DNA of 64,000 nucleotides from Chimonanthus salicifolius (Eukaryota; Streptophyta; Magnoliopsida; Laurales; Calycanthaceae), in NCBI GenBank assembly GCA_013350335.1, contig CM023535.1, positions 24,211,746-24,275,745 of the forward strand, written 5' to 3'. The notes beneath the pieces were generated by a model, which was not told where the DNA came from, ran no database searches, and saw only the letters and a program-made list of their open reading frames with translations. The position numbers were made by a program, and so were the translations under genes. This document shows, piece by piece, positions 36,662-47,350 of this stretch; position 1 is the stretch's first letter; each line of letters begins with the position of its first letter.

Positions 36662-36878
36662 TTCCTTATCTTAAACAAAAATATCAAAAGTACTTACCGG
36701 TTCCACCACTCCTCCGGTTTTCTTTTGGTTGTTCTTGTTTTTCCAATCCTTCCCCTTCTCTTGATGTATGCCGTGAACACCTTCTTGCCAATGTGCAAAC
36801 CAGCGTCAATCCTTGCTGATTTTGTGTAATGCCGTGTGCACTACCTTTCCTTGATGTATGTCGTGTGCACTACCTTAA

Positions 36879-36885
36879 TTTTATA
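36879..36885 (-). promoter_or_regulatory. TATA-like box of LTR Tk-4
   Basis: TATAAAA on the reverse strand, about 185 bp upstream of the donor at 36697. Same spacing as in Tk-2. Confidence 0.45.
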
Positions 36886-37434
36886 GAAGTTCCACTCGGT
36901 TCCATATTTAGACAATGCCATGCGATCCTTGTGTTGCCTCTTTATAAAACCTTCCAATTAATTCTATCTTAGAAGGTGCCGACCTTCCTCTTTATCTTAT
37001 AAGGCTCCACACGGTCCTACATATTTTTAGAAGATGCCAAGCCCTTTCATTTAGCAATTTCCATTCAATCCTAAATATTTTTAGAAGGTGCCATGCGCCC
37101 CTTCTTTCTTGCAAATCCCTAGTATCTCTCTTAATAAAAGAAAGGACTCCTTTTAAAGATACTCCACACCTCATGCGCATATCTCATGGATATGCGTATG
37201 TCACACACGGCCATGCAAACTATATCCAATCCTCACCATGCGCATAATCATGGATTGCATTACTAATTTAACTCGGCCCCATTTAATTTTTATTAGAACC
37301 ATTTCCACAATCCGTTGGGTCTTAATTCGGCAATGACCCAACATTTTACCCATATAAGGTACATATCTAATAATTCACAATTTAAATGGGTAATTTTCAT
37401 ATATATTAATAACTTGAAAATCCGGGGTGTTACA

Positions 37435-38584
37435 TGATGTGTATACCTATGGTGATGGTTCCCATGGTGGTTTGGATTCATGCCTGGATGTTGATCTTAT
37501 GGTAGACCTATTGGTCTCATAGTAGACGTATTGGTCTTATTTTAGACATATTGGTTCCATGGTAGATATATTGGTATTATGGTAGACCTGTTGGTCTCAT
37601 AGTAAACTTATTGGTCTTATGTTAGACATGTTGGTCCCATGGTAGACGCATTGATATTATGGTAGACATGTTGGTCCCATAGTAGACGTATAGGTCTTAT
37701 GTTAGACTTGTTGGTCCCATGATAGACATATTGGTTCTACGAATGTATGAGTTATGCCCATTGATGGATTATACCCATGGAGTGATTATATTCATGGATG
37801 GTTATTATCCATGGATAGATGATACTCACTGATGGAGAGTTATCAGGGATGGATGATGAATCCCATGGATGTTGTTTCCATGGTAGACATATTGGATTCA
37901 TACCTAGATATTGATTATATGGTGGCATATTGATCCCATGATAGATATAGTGGTCCCATGGTAGACGTATTGGTCTCATGGTGGACGTGATAGTTCTATG
38001 GATAGATATTATTTTCCCATGGATGGTTATTCCCATGGAGGGCTTTGTGACCATGGATGAGTGTTGTATACTATGGATTGATATTCCCACAGAGGGCATT
38101 GATTCCATAGAGGAGTGGACCCATATTTAGAGTATTGTCCCCTAGGAGGGATGTATTTATGTTCGGGTATAGGTCGCATGGTTGAGGTTTATCCCATGTG
38201 TGACATTGACCCCATGGTTGACAGTGTTCCCATGGTTGGTATAGACCCGTGATTGGTTAGATCCGTGATAAATGAGATGTATTCTATTGATGAGGCCCAC
38301 GATAGGGTAATTAAAATGTCTTGATGTGACATCATGAATAGCACGAGGTTAGTGCCATGAAATAAATGAATTGAGAACTACGTAGGATCTGATCTTTATT
38401 GAAGTACATAGGCAGTTGATAATTTAGTTCGATCAAATCAAGGATCTAATAAGTCGTACGATCCGTAGGGATCTCACAACACATGTAGGTGTCACGTGTT
38501 TTGGACTATGAGTTATGCATGCTTCAGAGTTAAAAAAAAAATAATATTATTTTTCTCACGTGTCCGTTGAGTCGGGGAGTGACA
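37435..38584 (+). mobile_element. X 5' LTR, second part
   Basis: Continues X after Tk-4 and ends GGGGAGTGACA directly before the primer-binding site. The last ~350 bp match 43297-43366 joined to 47061-47350 of the 3' LTR. The middle (37435-38230) has no counterpart in the 3' LTR, which carries a ~1.5-kb deletion. Confidence 0.78.
37500..37739 (+). repeat. 20-bp tandem array in X LTR (12 units)
   Basis: Twelve units of exactly 20 bp, consensus TGGTAGACATATTGGTCYYA, without indels. Related units recur at 37880-37990 and 90-160. Confidence 0.93.
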
Positions 38585-38586
38585 TT

Positions 38587-38598
38587 TGGTATCAGAGC
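38587..38598 (+). other. X primer-binding site, initiator tRNA-Met type
   Basis: TGGTATCAGAGC, a perfect match, two bases after the LTR end ACA. Confidence 0.93.
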
Positions 38599-41500
38599 TT
38601 AGGCTCAATTTCCCTGAGGACTGTGTGTATGGGGTTCATAACTCTGTTGAAAGCTTGAGATTGTTTTGGGTCGCAATGGGGTGAGCAAGATTTAAAGTGA
38701 GGTTGAGACCTTTTCTTGCCACCATATTTTCTTGCCACCATATTTAAGCGACTAATGTTTAGACTGTACTTCAAACGGGGTGACCAGAGTGATATTATAG
38801 CATGAACTGGACCAATGAGGATTAGACTCACATGGACCCCGAGTTGTGAGGTGCTGGATATGGTTGGACTTGGAAAGGCGCGAAGAAATGATTAAGCTCA
38901 TTGAGTGGAAAACTTTGGAATTCCTCTAAGACTGTATGCGAACCACCTTGTGACGTGTAGATGATCCTGTCTTCTCAGGAAGTCAAAGTGAGACCATTAG
39001 GTCGAGGGTCCTGTGATGGGGGTTTGATAGACCGGACGATGATACGCTAGCAGGTAACCACCGGACGGACATTGGTGATGTGAGGTCGTCACTGTTATCA
39101 CGTTGGAGAAGGACTAGAGGGACATGTGTATTTGTGGCATCGGTTGAGAATGATTGGTACTGTAAACTAGTATTTGCTTGAAATGTGACTTTTAGTCTAT
39201 ATCAAGAGGTTGATGTCTATAGTTGGCTAAAAGAAGTGGTAATGGTAGATCATTAATTTTGTTTAGAAACTGTTTAGGATGACCGAGGGCATCCTCGTGA
39301 AGTGAGTCATATTTGATTTATGACTCTAGAAAGTTTGAGCCTAGGATTGTGGACTCGAAGAACTCAGGAGAGGTTGGTAAAACCGTCAAGGGTGTTCCCT
39401 GAGGAAATGATGAGTGGGTCCAAGAGGCCAGACATATATAGATATTTTCTGAGGAGAGTTGCCCTATGATGAGAGGGATTGTTTTCCCCAAGTCTTTGAA
39501 CACGGAGTACGTTGGCCCTTGATATCGACGATAGCAATGATTAGGCAATGTGATGCTTGTACTAAAAGGCTTAACGTAATGCACTAGAGTGTAAATGGTT
39601 TGAATACCCCTTGTGTAGTGAATAAGTGTTTAAAGCCTAGTTGCTCGTGTGAAAAATGCTAGCCACCTTGTATGGATGGTTGTGGGCTAGTAAGATATCT
39701 TGGAATCGTTGGATTGTTTGTGCGCTCAATTGCATAATGGTCTAGATTGTTACTTCATGCCTTATGAGTAAAAATTTTGTGTTTGTGTATGGATTCCATT
39801 TTGTTTAATGATGTAATTATGACGTACAAGGTATGTGGAATTACCTTATGATGATTTGAGAGATATGATTGTCTAGTATGATGGAGGAATTGATGTGGAA
39901 TGAGAGGGCTTTGATTTGACATGAAAGGAGTAGTCTGGCTAGATATAATTTGTTGTATGGGAATCTGTTGGCATGGATATGAATGGCGAGGTCATAGATG
40001 AATTTCCGAAGGCAATTGAAGTCTATCTCCTAATGTCAACCCCATATGGAATAATAGTTGTGAATATATGTGGAAATTGCTATGCATGCTATTTTATTAG
40101 AAAACTAGCATTTATTTGATCAAATTGCTCATTGTATCTACCATGGCATTCCATCTACATCACAAATTCAAGTTGGCCTCAAAGTCGGTCAACTTTGAAG
40201 TGAATAAGAGGATGTATAGATTGAGCATTTGGATGTTTTAACACTAGAGTGGAGTGGTTGTCAAATGTATATAGAGGATATGAGTATAATACCTCCCCAT
40301 TGGAACTCCCAAGTGTAGTAGTTGTACTCCTTGTTGGAGATTGATGTGTGATATCTTTTAATAAGGAGTATACCCTCGTGTTAGTGATTTTTTCCTCTCC
40401 TAGCCTCGTGTTGGGCATTTGTAAGCAAGAGAACAGAGATAGATTCGTCTCAAGCTTTCTCTCTCTTGGATTTTCTCTCCCTAAAAGTAATCCTTTCGCT
40501 CTTCCACCTTGGTATTTTTATTGGGATATTCCTGGGTGGAATAGATCTTGGTAGCGATATTTATGTGGGAAGGAGAAATATCCATAGATTTGAGTAGGGA
40601 GTTGGTGTTTAAAGCTTTGCAGGGGTTTGACTATCCTTGTTATGAGATGATATCATGATTTGCATAGCCTTTCTTATATCTCATTTCATATAGAACCATG
40701 TGGTACAAGTAGACATGGTTGGGATTTTGCTTTAATGGTAAATTATGTCGCGATTGGAGTGGGAGAACAATGTGCAATTGTCCCCTTGAGGGATTAGACC
40801 CCTTCCATGGATGGACACCTATGAGTATATTGTAGCATTTTCTACATTTCTATGTTGAGCCGCATAGCTTTGTCCATGTTGGATATGTGTCGAGTCGCTT
40901 TGCGTAGGCCACATCTGTATATGATTTTTGAGACAATGAGCTTATGTGCAGTTGATGTTTGTGATTGTTTATGACGAGTCGGTGACAAGTTGGAGTTAAT
41001 ACTTGCCCGAGATAAGCCCTAGGATCACTTTTGTGCACAGTTGGGATGTACTTTGTAGTGATAAAGACTCCATATGCCGCGAAGGTGGCTTGGGTTGTAT
41101 GAGTACCCGTGAAACCATGGCACACTTTTGGAGTTTTCTGACCACTGCTGTTGGCAAGCACGATTTTGTGTAAGGTCGTGATGTGATTTGTTAAAGAAGT
41201 ATTAATCTCCAGATTATTGATTGTAGAGCGCCGAGAGTTAGTGATCTCTCATGATTGGGATTATATATGGGTATCTCGAACTCTTCGATGTTGTTGTTTA
41301 GAGGTCTGTGAGACTCCTAGTTTGGTAGAGTACCATGATGAGATGTACCCAAATTTTGTAAACCATATGTTGAGTTGTGGAATCATGTAACCACTTGAGG
41401 ATGTTTGTTTTGGTTCGAGCTGCTGATCTCAGTGTGATGTGACACTACTTCATGTGTGAGCCACGTGAGAGGGTCATTTATTTGAGTGATGAGCCCCCCG

Positions 41501-41778
41501 TATTGTTCACATTTGATGTATGTTATAGTCAGCATCGCCAAATGAGTTATGAATATTTGTTTGCCACGTGTTGAGCTGCAATATGAGAGCCATTATGTAG
41601 GTATTATTGCGTTGTCCATGTGTGATGTGAGCTTGTTGATGGCTTAGTAGTCGAGTCCAAAGTAATTTGTGATCAGTAGCTGCCTTTGGAGGATCCTTTG
41701 GGTGAAGCTCTACGAGACTTGTGAGTGTTGAGACCTTGCCCGGAGCCCTAGAATGATTGAATTTCTAGGACGAAATTC

Positions 41779-41794
41779 TTTTAAGGGGGTGGAA
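41779..41794 (+). other. X polypurine tract
   Basis: TTTTAAGGGGGTGGAA directly before LTR start TGTAATGGTCC at 41795. Confidence 0.8.
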
Positions 41795-43366
41795 TGTAAT
41801 GGTCCAGGTCAACAAAATGGTTATGGGAATAAGATGATATATGAATCGTACGATTTTACAATTTTCGATTCACGATTTACACCCTTAGACCAATTTCGAT
41901 AAGATTCGAGTTTGATAACATTGGGTAAAATTGGAGAATGCCATACACTTAGAGCATTGGGAATATTTGTAAAATTCCATTTTCACAAGGTGCGTGATAA
42001 TATGTTTGAGTGAATGTTGCCTTGTGCACATTCCAATGCATAGTTAGGTAAGGTTATGGTTTGGCCTCTTTATGCCTATGTGTGATTGATGTGAATATAT
42101 TGTAATTAGATACATATGTATGAGTTTCCCAAGTTCCGTATGATTAGATGTTTACTATAATTGAGAATTCATAGATTTGTGATGTGTTAAAGTATGATAG
42201 AATGTATGATAAATCAAGATTACCCAAGATGTGTAATATAGGACGTTGATAACTTTCCATACTTGTGTATGATTATGAGTAATGTATGTATCAAATGAAT
42301 TCTCATGATTGTGAATTCTTAGATGGGTAACTCATATAATACGCATGATGAATGCGTTTTAATGTCATGCTTGGATTAATTGATGATGTGTACATCACTA
42401 GTGAGTACCTATGTTGATAATGGTTGTGGTGGATTGACCTAACCATGTGTAGAACGAATTTTCATGATTTGAATAGGAACTTGGTAAAGGGTTAGACTAA
42501 GTGTTATGCGTGACTTAAGGTCAAGTATCTTAGAACCCAAGGGGGTTAACTTATGCTAAAATGGGGATGGGCTAGCATGATTGAGAATGCATGGAATGCA
42601 ATGTAAATGCTAAGAAAGTCTTGTTTGATTTTTCCAAAGTAAAAGTATGACTACTCCCCAATGTCAACCCAAATGTGAAAATAATGAACTACAATTGATC
42701 TGATCCATTATGTGGTACGTAGGCAGCTGAGAGAATTGTGCCTCAGCTCGATCAAAATATGCATTGTGTCATCCATTTATATTAAGGATGATGATTTAAG
42801 ATGTTGAGCAAATGTGAAGGTAGAAAGGGATTGGTGAGATATACCTTCCCTAATATAGACCCTAATGCAGATGTTGGATCCCTCGAAGGCGGCCCGAAGA
42901 GGTTATAATGACTTGAGAGTTCCGATATGATGAGGCATATATGTTGGTTACTCGAGTATACTCGAGTAAAGCCTAGAGTTACGAGAGAACTGTGAAAATT
43001 CTTAAGATGGACAGATGAGGACTTTGGCACTGAGATGTATGTGACTAGGTCACTTGATTATATTGAGACGTGGTATGGGTGTGTCCCTCACGTGATATTG
43101 TTGATTGAGACGTGGTATGGGTGCGTCCCTCACGTGATATTGATTATATTGAGACGTGGTATGGGTGTGTCCCTCACGTGATATTGATGATTGAGTCGTG
43201 GTAAGGGTATGTCCCTCACGTGATGTTGATAGCATTATGCTTAGTTCGATGAAAAAGGAAACTGTCCGATCAGTAGATCATTGTGTCTCACCTTTGTTCC
43301 GTGGTTGGTATAGACTCGTGATTGGCTAGACCCGTGATAGATGAGATCTATTCTATTGATGAGGCC
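41795..43366 (+). mobile_element. X 3' LTR, first part
   Basis: Starts TGTAATGGTCCAGG. From 42341 it matches 32193 onward. At about 43296 it jumps to sequence matching 38230, marking a deletion relative to the 5' LTR. Interrupted by Tk-5. Confidence 0.8.
43066..43230 (+). repeat. ~42-bp tandem array in X 3' LTR
   Basis: Four units starting at about 43066, 43108, 43151 and 43193 (period 42-43), counterpart of 32890-33056. Confidence 0.9.
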
Positions 43367-44257
43367 TGTAACACCCCGGATTTTCAAGTTATAAATATTT
43401 AAGGAAATTACCCATTTAATTTGTGAATTTTAGATATGGATTTTATATGGGTAAAGTGTTGGGTCTTTGCCCAATTAAAATCCAACAGATATGTTCTAGT
43501 TTCAATTTAAAATAAATGGGTAAGATGTGTTTAATTGGGTCAAGGTTGTTATTTGGGTCAAAATGTCCAATTGGGACCCAATGGGTCATGGTTAACTTGG
43601 TTGACCACCAAGTAGATTCAACCCTAAATAAATGAGGCTGAATTAAATTAGTAATGCAAGGGATATAAATGAATTGTTATGCACATGATGTGTTAGAATA
43701 TCTTGAGAAGATATCTAAGATTAATTTGAAAGGATGCATGGCCGAATATGGGGTGTGCAAACCTATGATTCTGTGCATAAAGGGATCATGGAAAGATTTT
43801 AGAAATGATAAATATTATTTGGCCGTGTATGTGAGGTGTATAGAGGATATGCGCATGAGCACTTTCTAAGTTAGGACCCATTGGAGATTAATAAGGAAAG
43901 GTAGTATACACGGCATACATGAAGGAAAGTTGGTGAAACACGGCATTGTCTAAGATGGGATTAAAGGGCAGCCGACCAAAGGAAGGGAGCTTTAGCAATT
44001 GCTATCTTGGCACCTTTTAAAGTGGGACAAATTAGTAGTAATAAAAGGAGAGAAGGAGAGGCACACGGCATACACCAAATCAGCAAGGATTGGCACTGGT
44101 TTGCTCTTGACAAAAAGGTGTTTTCAGCTTGTGAAAGATCAAGGAGGAGAAGAGGCTAAGGAAGAAGAAGGATTGGAAGAACAAGCGAAGGAAAAACCAA
44201 AGGAGTCGCGTAAACGGTTAGTAGTTTGATTTTATATTTTTGTTTAAAAGAAAAGAA

Positions 44258-45664
44258 CCATAGGGTTCGGCCAAGGTGTATGGCCGAACCCCATGGAAGA
44301 GAATTGGTACATGGAAGAAGAATGGGGCATTGATTTTAAATAATTTTAAGGAAAAGGGCTGAACCATAGGGTTCGGCCATGCAATGGAAGGGTTTTGGTG
44401 ATTTTAATGGAGGAACATGGGTCATATTTTTATGGATGATGATTGGTAAATTTAATTTGATCTATGGGTTGGAAAACCATGGAAGGACATTGTTTGGTTT
44501 AATGGATTTCAAAAGGATTTAAATGGAATTATGTTAATGCAATTAGATCATTAAATTAATGGAAGCATGAACCATAGGGTTCGGCCACAATGCATGGTCG
44601 AACCCCATGTAAGAATATTGGTTAAATGTATGGATTTAAAATGGTAGTTAAATGGTTCAAGAGGAAATTAAAGGACCATAGGGTTCGGCCATGGTGTATG
44701 GCCGAACCCCATGGAGTTGGATTGATATTTTTAATGTATTTTAATTGATTTAATGGAAGGTTGGATCCTAGGTTTGTAAACTTTCTAATTATGGAGTTGG
44801 ATATTTAATTTAGAAAGTTTCTATTTAAGGACTTTCTAATTATGGAGTTGGATATTAATTTGGAAAGGATCCAAGAATGGAAGGAATTAATTGTTTTTGG
44901 AAGGTAGAGATTAAATTGGAAAGTCTCTAATTTTGGAAGGAAGAGATTAAATTGGAAAGTCTTTAATTTTGGAAGGTAGAGATTAAATTGGAAAACCTTC
45001 TAATTATGAAAGGATGGATGCAAAGTTTGGAAACTTTCTAATTATGGAATTTATATATTAAATTTAGGAAATTTCTATTTATAAACCAATAAAGGGATCA
45101 TATGGGTTTTATGGATCGGTTTTGGACATAAACCTAAGGATGGCAAAGATGTAAATGTATGCTAAAAATTGGAACTTAGACATCATGGCCGAACCCCATG
45201 AACCAATTTTTATGGGTCATGTATGGATTTAATATTTAAATGAATGGTGGACCAATTAGAGAATGCAAATAAATGAATTATGGATTATGTTATGGGATTA
45301 GGGTTTTATTTTATGAACCATGAATCAATGATGGATTATGTTTTGGAATCTAGGCCTAAGTTGTTGGAGGCAATGGTAAAGTGGTAAATAAGAGTGAAAG
45401 TGCTAGACCATGGGAATTATTTGGTGAACTTAGATGTTTATGAATTTGTTTCTAACCTAAACAAGAAGAATGTTTTGGTTATGATTAGACCAATGGCAAG
45501 GTTGTAAATACTTGCTAAAATGGAAGGTTAGACCAATGGCAATTTGGTAAAAAATGTGAAAATGGTAGGTCATGGGTTATGTTACCCATGGATGGCATTG
45601 TTGTAATTATGGTAAAAAATAAGGGACCATGGCTTTGGCCATGGTGTGTGGCTGAACCCTATGG
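44258..45664 (+). repeat. Hairpin array in Tk-5 (4 full, 2 half copies)
   Basis: Full copies at about 44258, 44573, 44673 and 45627; half copies at 44365 and 45181. Between them (44770-45080) run GGAAAGTTTCTAATTATGG-type loose repeats. Confidence 0.88.
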
Positions 45665-46055
45665 GGATTGGTGTATGGACTTAAAATATTGTAAATCAAG
45701 TGGGACTTGGTTTTGATTGATTAATATGTAATAAGGTAACGGGATCTTACAAGATGTGTACGATCATGAGCTGTTACCGGACGAAAGACGCAAGGACACG
45801 TTAGCGGTCTTTGGTAGGATTCCACCTCTTTGAAACCATGGTTTTATGTACATTGTTTTTATCTTAATTTTGATGAATTTATGTTGCAAAGGATATGTTT
45901 CAAATGGTGATTTTAAATGCTATGTTTATATGATTAAAATAGCATGTGTTGAATACGTTTCAAAATGTGATTTTTAATGCTACGTTTATATGATAAAATA
46001 GTATGTATTTTCATTGGCATTTGCATCTCATGCATGGCATGGGAGGGATGATATG

Positions 46056-46325
46056 TAGCCGGGGACCCACACTCCGTCGGGGCGTCCGTAAAGCACTTGT
46101 GGGGGATTACCTTGATGAGGAGAATTCCATCAAAAGGATACTATGTGTGAAATGTAGCCGGAGATCCACCACTCCGTTGGGGCATCCGTAAAACAATCGT
46201 GGGGGATACCTTGATGTGATTGCCATCAAGAAGATTCCGGAGATCCACCACTATGTCGGGGCGTCCGTAAAATAATCGTGGGGGATACCTTGATGAGGAG
46301 CTTTCCATCAAGAGGATATTTTGTG
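46056..46325 (+). repeat. Tandem block in Tk-5 (3 units)
   Basis: Units with CCACTCCGTYGGGGCGTCCG and GTGGGGGATACC, separated by mini-stems CTTGATG/CATCAAG at 46111, 46210 and 46289. Confidence 0.87.
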
Positions 46326-47060
46326 ATGGGTGGGACTCATTGCATATGATAGCATGGCATGGCATTGAATCGGCATGATTATGACTTTTATTATCATGCA
46401 AGGTTTCTGGTTTTTATCTGTATGATTGGATCTCTATTATCATACATTGTTTTGGATACGATGTTTTATAAGTATGGTATGATTTATTATAACTGGTTTT
46501 GATATATTTATTATATCTGGATTTTTGGTACTAACCCATGTGTAAACCCTACTTGGAATATCTACTGGGCGCGTTGTTCTAACGCCCTACTTCTACCCTA
46601 GTTGATGATACATGAAACGAGGGGAACGATGAACTCGAAGAGGGACAAGCATAGGACCTTGGATGCTTTTAGTTTATATTTTGTTTAAGATACTCATGGG
46701 CTTGTATTTTGAGTATCTAGAATTCAGATTGTAATAACTTAGATGAATTTGCTATGGTTGGATGTTTTGTTGGATAATTGCGTTATGATAATGATTATTA
46801 AGGACTTGACGTACTTTGCTATCTGAATGGAATAGAATTGTGTTCTATTATGTTTCCGCATGTTTATGTTGCTATGTGTGAACCGTTTTCTTAGACTAAG
46901 TCCAAGCACACATAGGGTTAGCCAGTTAAGGGTCGGACTTTAAAAGTTCGGACTTAACTCGCATCGTGACGTCCTGCTCTCTATCACTCTACTCTGTTAT
47001 AAAAAAAAATAGACTCTGATTTTACGGGAAAAAGCGAGTGAAAAAGGGCAGGGCGTTATA

Positions 47061-47350
47061 AGGCCCACGCTAGGGTAATTAGAATGCCTTAATGTGATAT
47101 CATGAATAGCATGAGGTTAGTGCCGTGAAATAAATGAATTGAGAGCTACGTAGAATCTAATCTCCATTGAAGTACGTAGGCAGGTGACAATTCAGTTCAA
47201 TCAAATCAAGGGACCAATAAGTCCTAGGATCCGTAGGGATCTCGCAACACGTGTAGGTGTCACGTGTTTGGACTATGAGTTATGCATGCATTAGAGTTAA
47301 AAATAATAATATTATTGTTTCTCACGTGTCCGTTGAGTCAGGGCATGACA
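47061..47350 (+). mobile_element. X 3' LTR, second part
   Basis: Resumes at AGGCCCACG and ends CAGGGCATGACA at 47350, matching 38285-38584. The following TGATT is the expected right duplication; the left is lost because X is truncated. Confidence 0.83.

Larger units (their letters stand above)
34333..36697 (-). other. Candidate LTR intron, Tk-4
   Basis: Reverse strand: strong donor ACCG|GTAAGTAC at 36697. Branch-like TTCTAAC at 34357-34351, pyrimidine-rich, TACCCTAG ending at 34333. The best donor of the six copies. Confidence 0.52.
33858..37434 (-). mobile_element. Solo LTR Tk-4 (3,577 bp, reverse)
   Basis: Plus-strand ends TGTAACGCCCC...GGGGTGTTACA, no internal region, X LTR on both sides. 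Flanking 5-mers GGATC and TGATG agree at 3 of 5. The uninterrupted X copy at 1-60 has exactly 5 bp (AGTTG) between the two flanks, so the site shows a diverged 5-bp duplication. Confidence 0.88.
38585..41794 (+). mobile_element. X internal region, non-coding
   Basis: 3.2 kb between a perfect primer site and a polypurine tract, with no RT, integrase, protease or zinc-knuckle motif and no ORF above about 100 codons. The end (TTTCTAGGACGAAATTCTTT, then TTTTAAGGGGGTGGAA) is the usual 3' end of gypsy elements. It fits a LARD-type non-autonomous element, or extreme decay. Confidence 0.7.
44217..46601 (+). other. Candidate LTR intron, Tk-5
   Basis: Donor-like AAACG|GTTAGTAG at 44217. Branch-like CTAAC at 46579-46583; TACCCTAG ends at 46601. 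It encloses the hairpins and tandem block. The preceding leader is AAG/GAA-rich. Confidence 0.48.
43367..47060 (+). mobile_element. Solo LTR Tk-5 (3,694 bp), TSD AGGCC
   Basis: Starts TGTAACACCCCGG and ends GGGCGTTATA (terminal CA changed to TA). Perfect duplications AGGCC at 43362-43366 and 47061-47065. The intact X sequence at 38281-38290 (GATGAGGCCCACG) is the empty site. Confidence 0.96.

Noticed and set aside
38587..38598. tRNA gene fragment (TGGTATCAGAGC)
   Set aside because: Only the 12-base complement of the tRNA 3' end, directly after an LTR: a primer-binding site.
43999..44229. Glu/Lys-rich 76-codon ORF ending KPKESRKRLVV
   Set aside because: Lies in the purine-rich leader of LTR Tk-5 just before the donor-like GT; the other five LTRs have purine-rich sequence here but no matching ORF.
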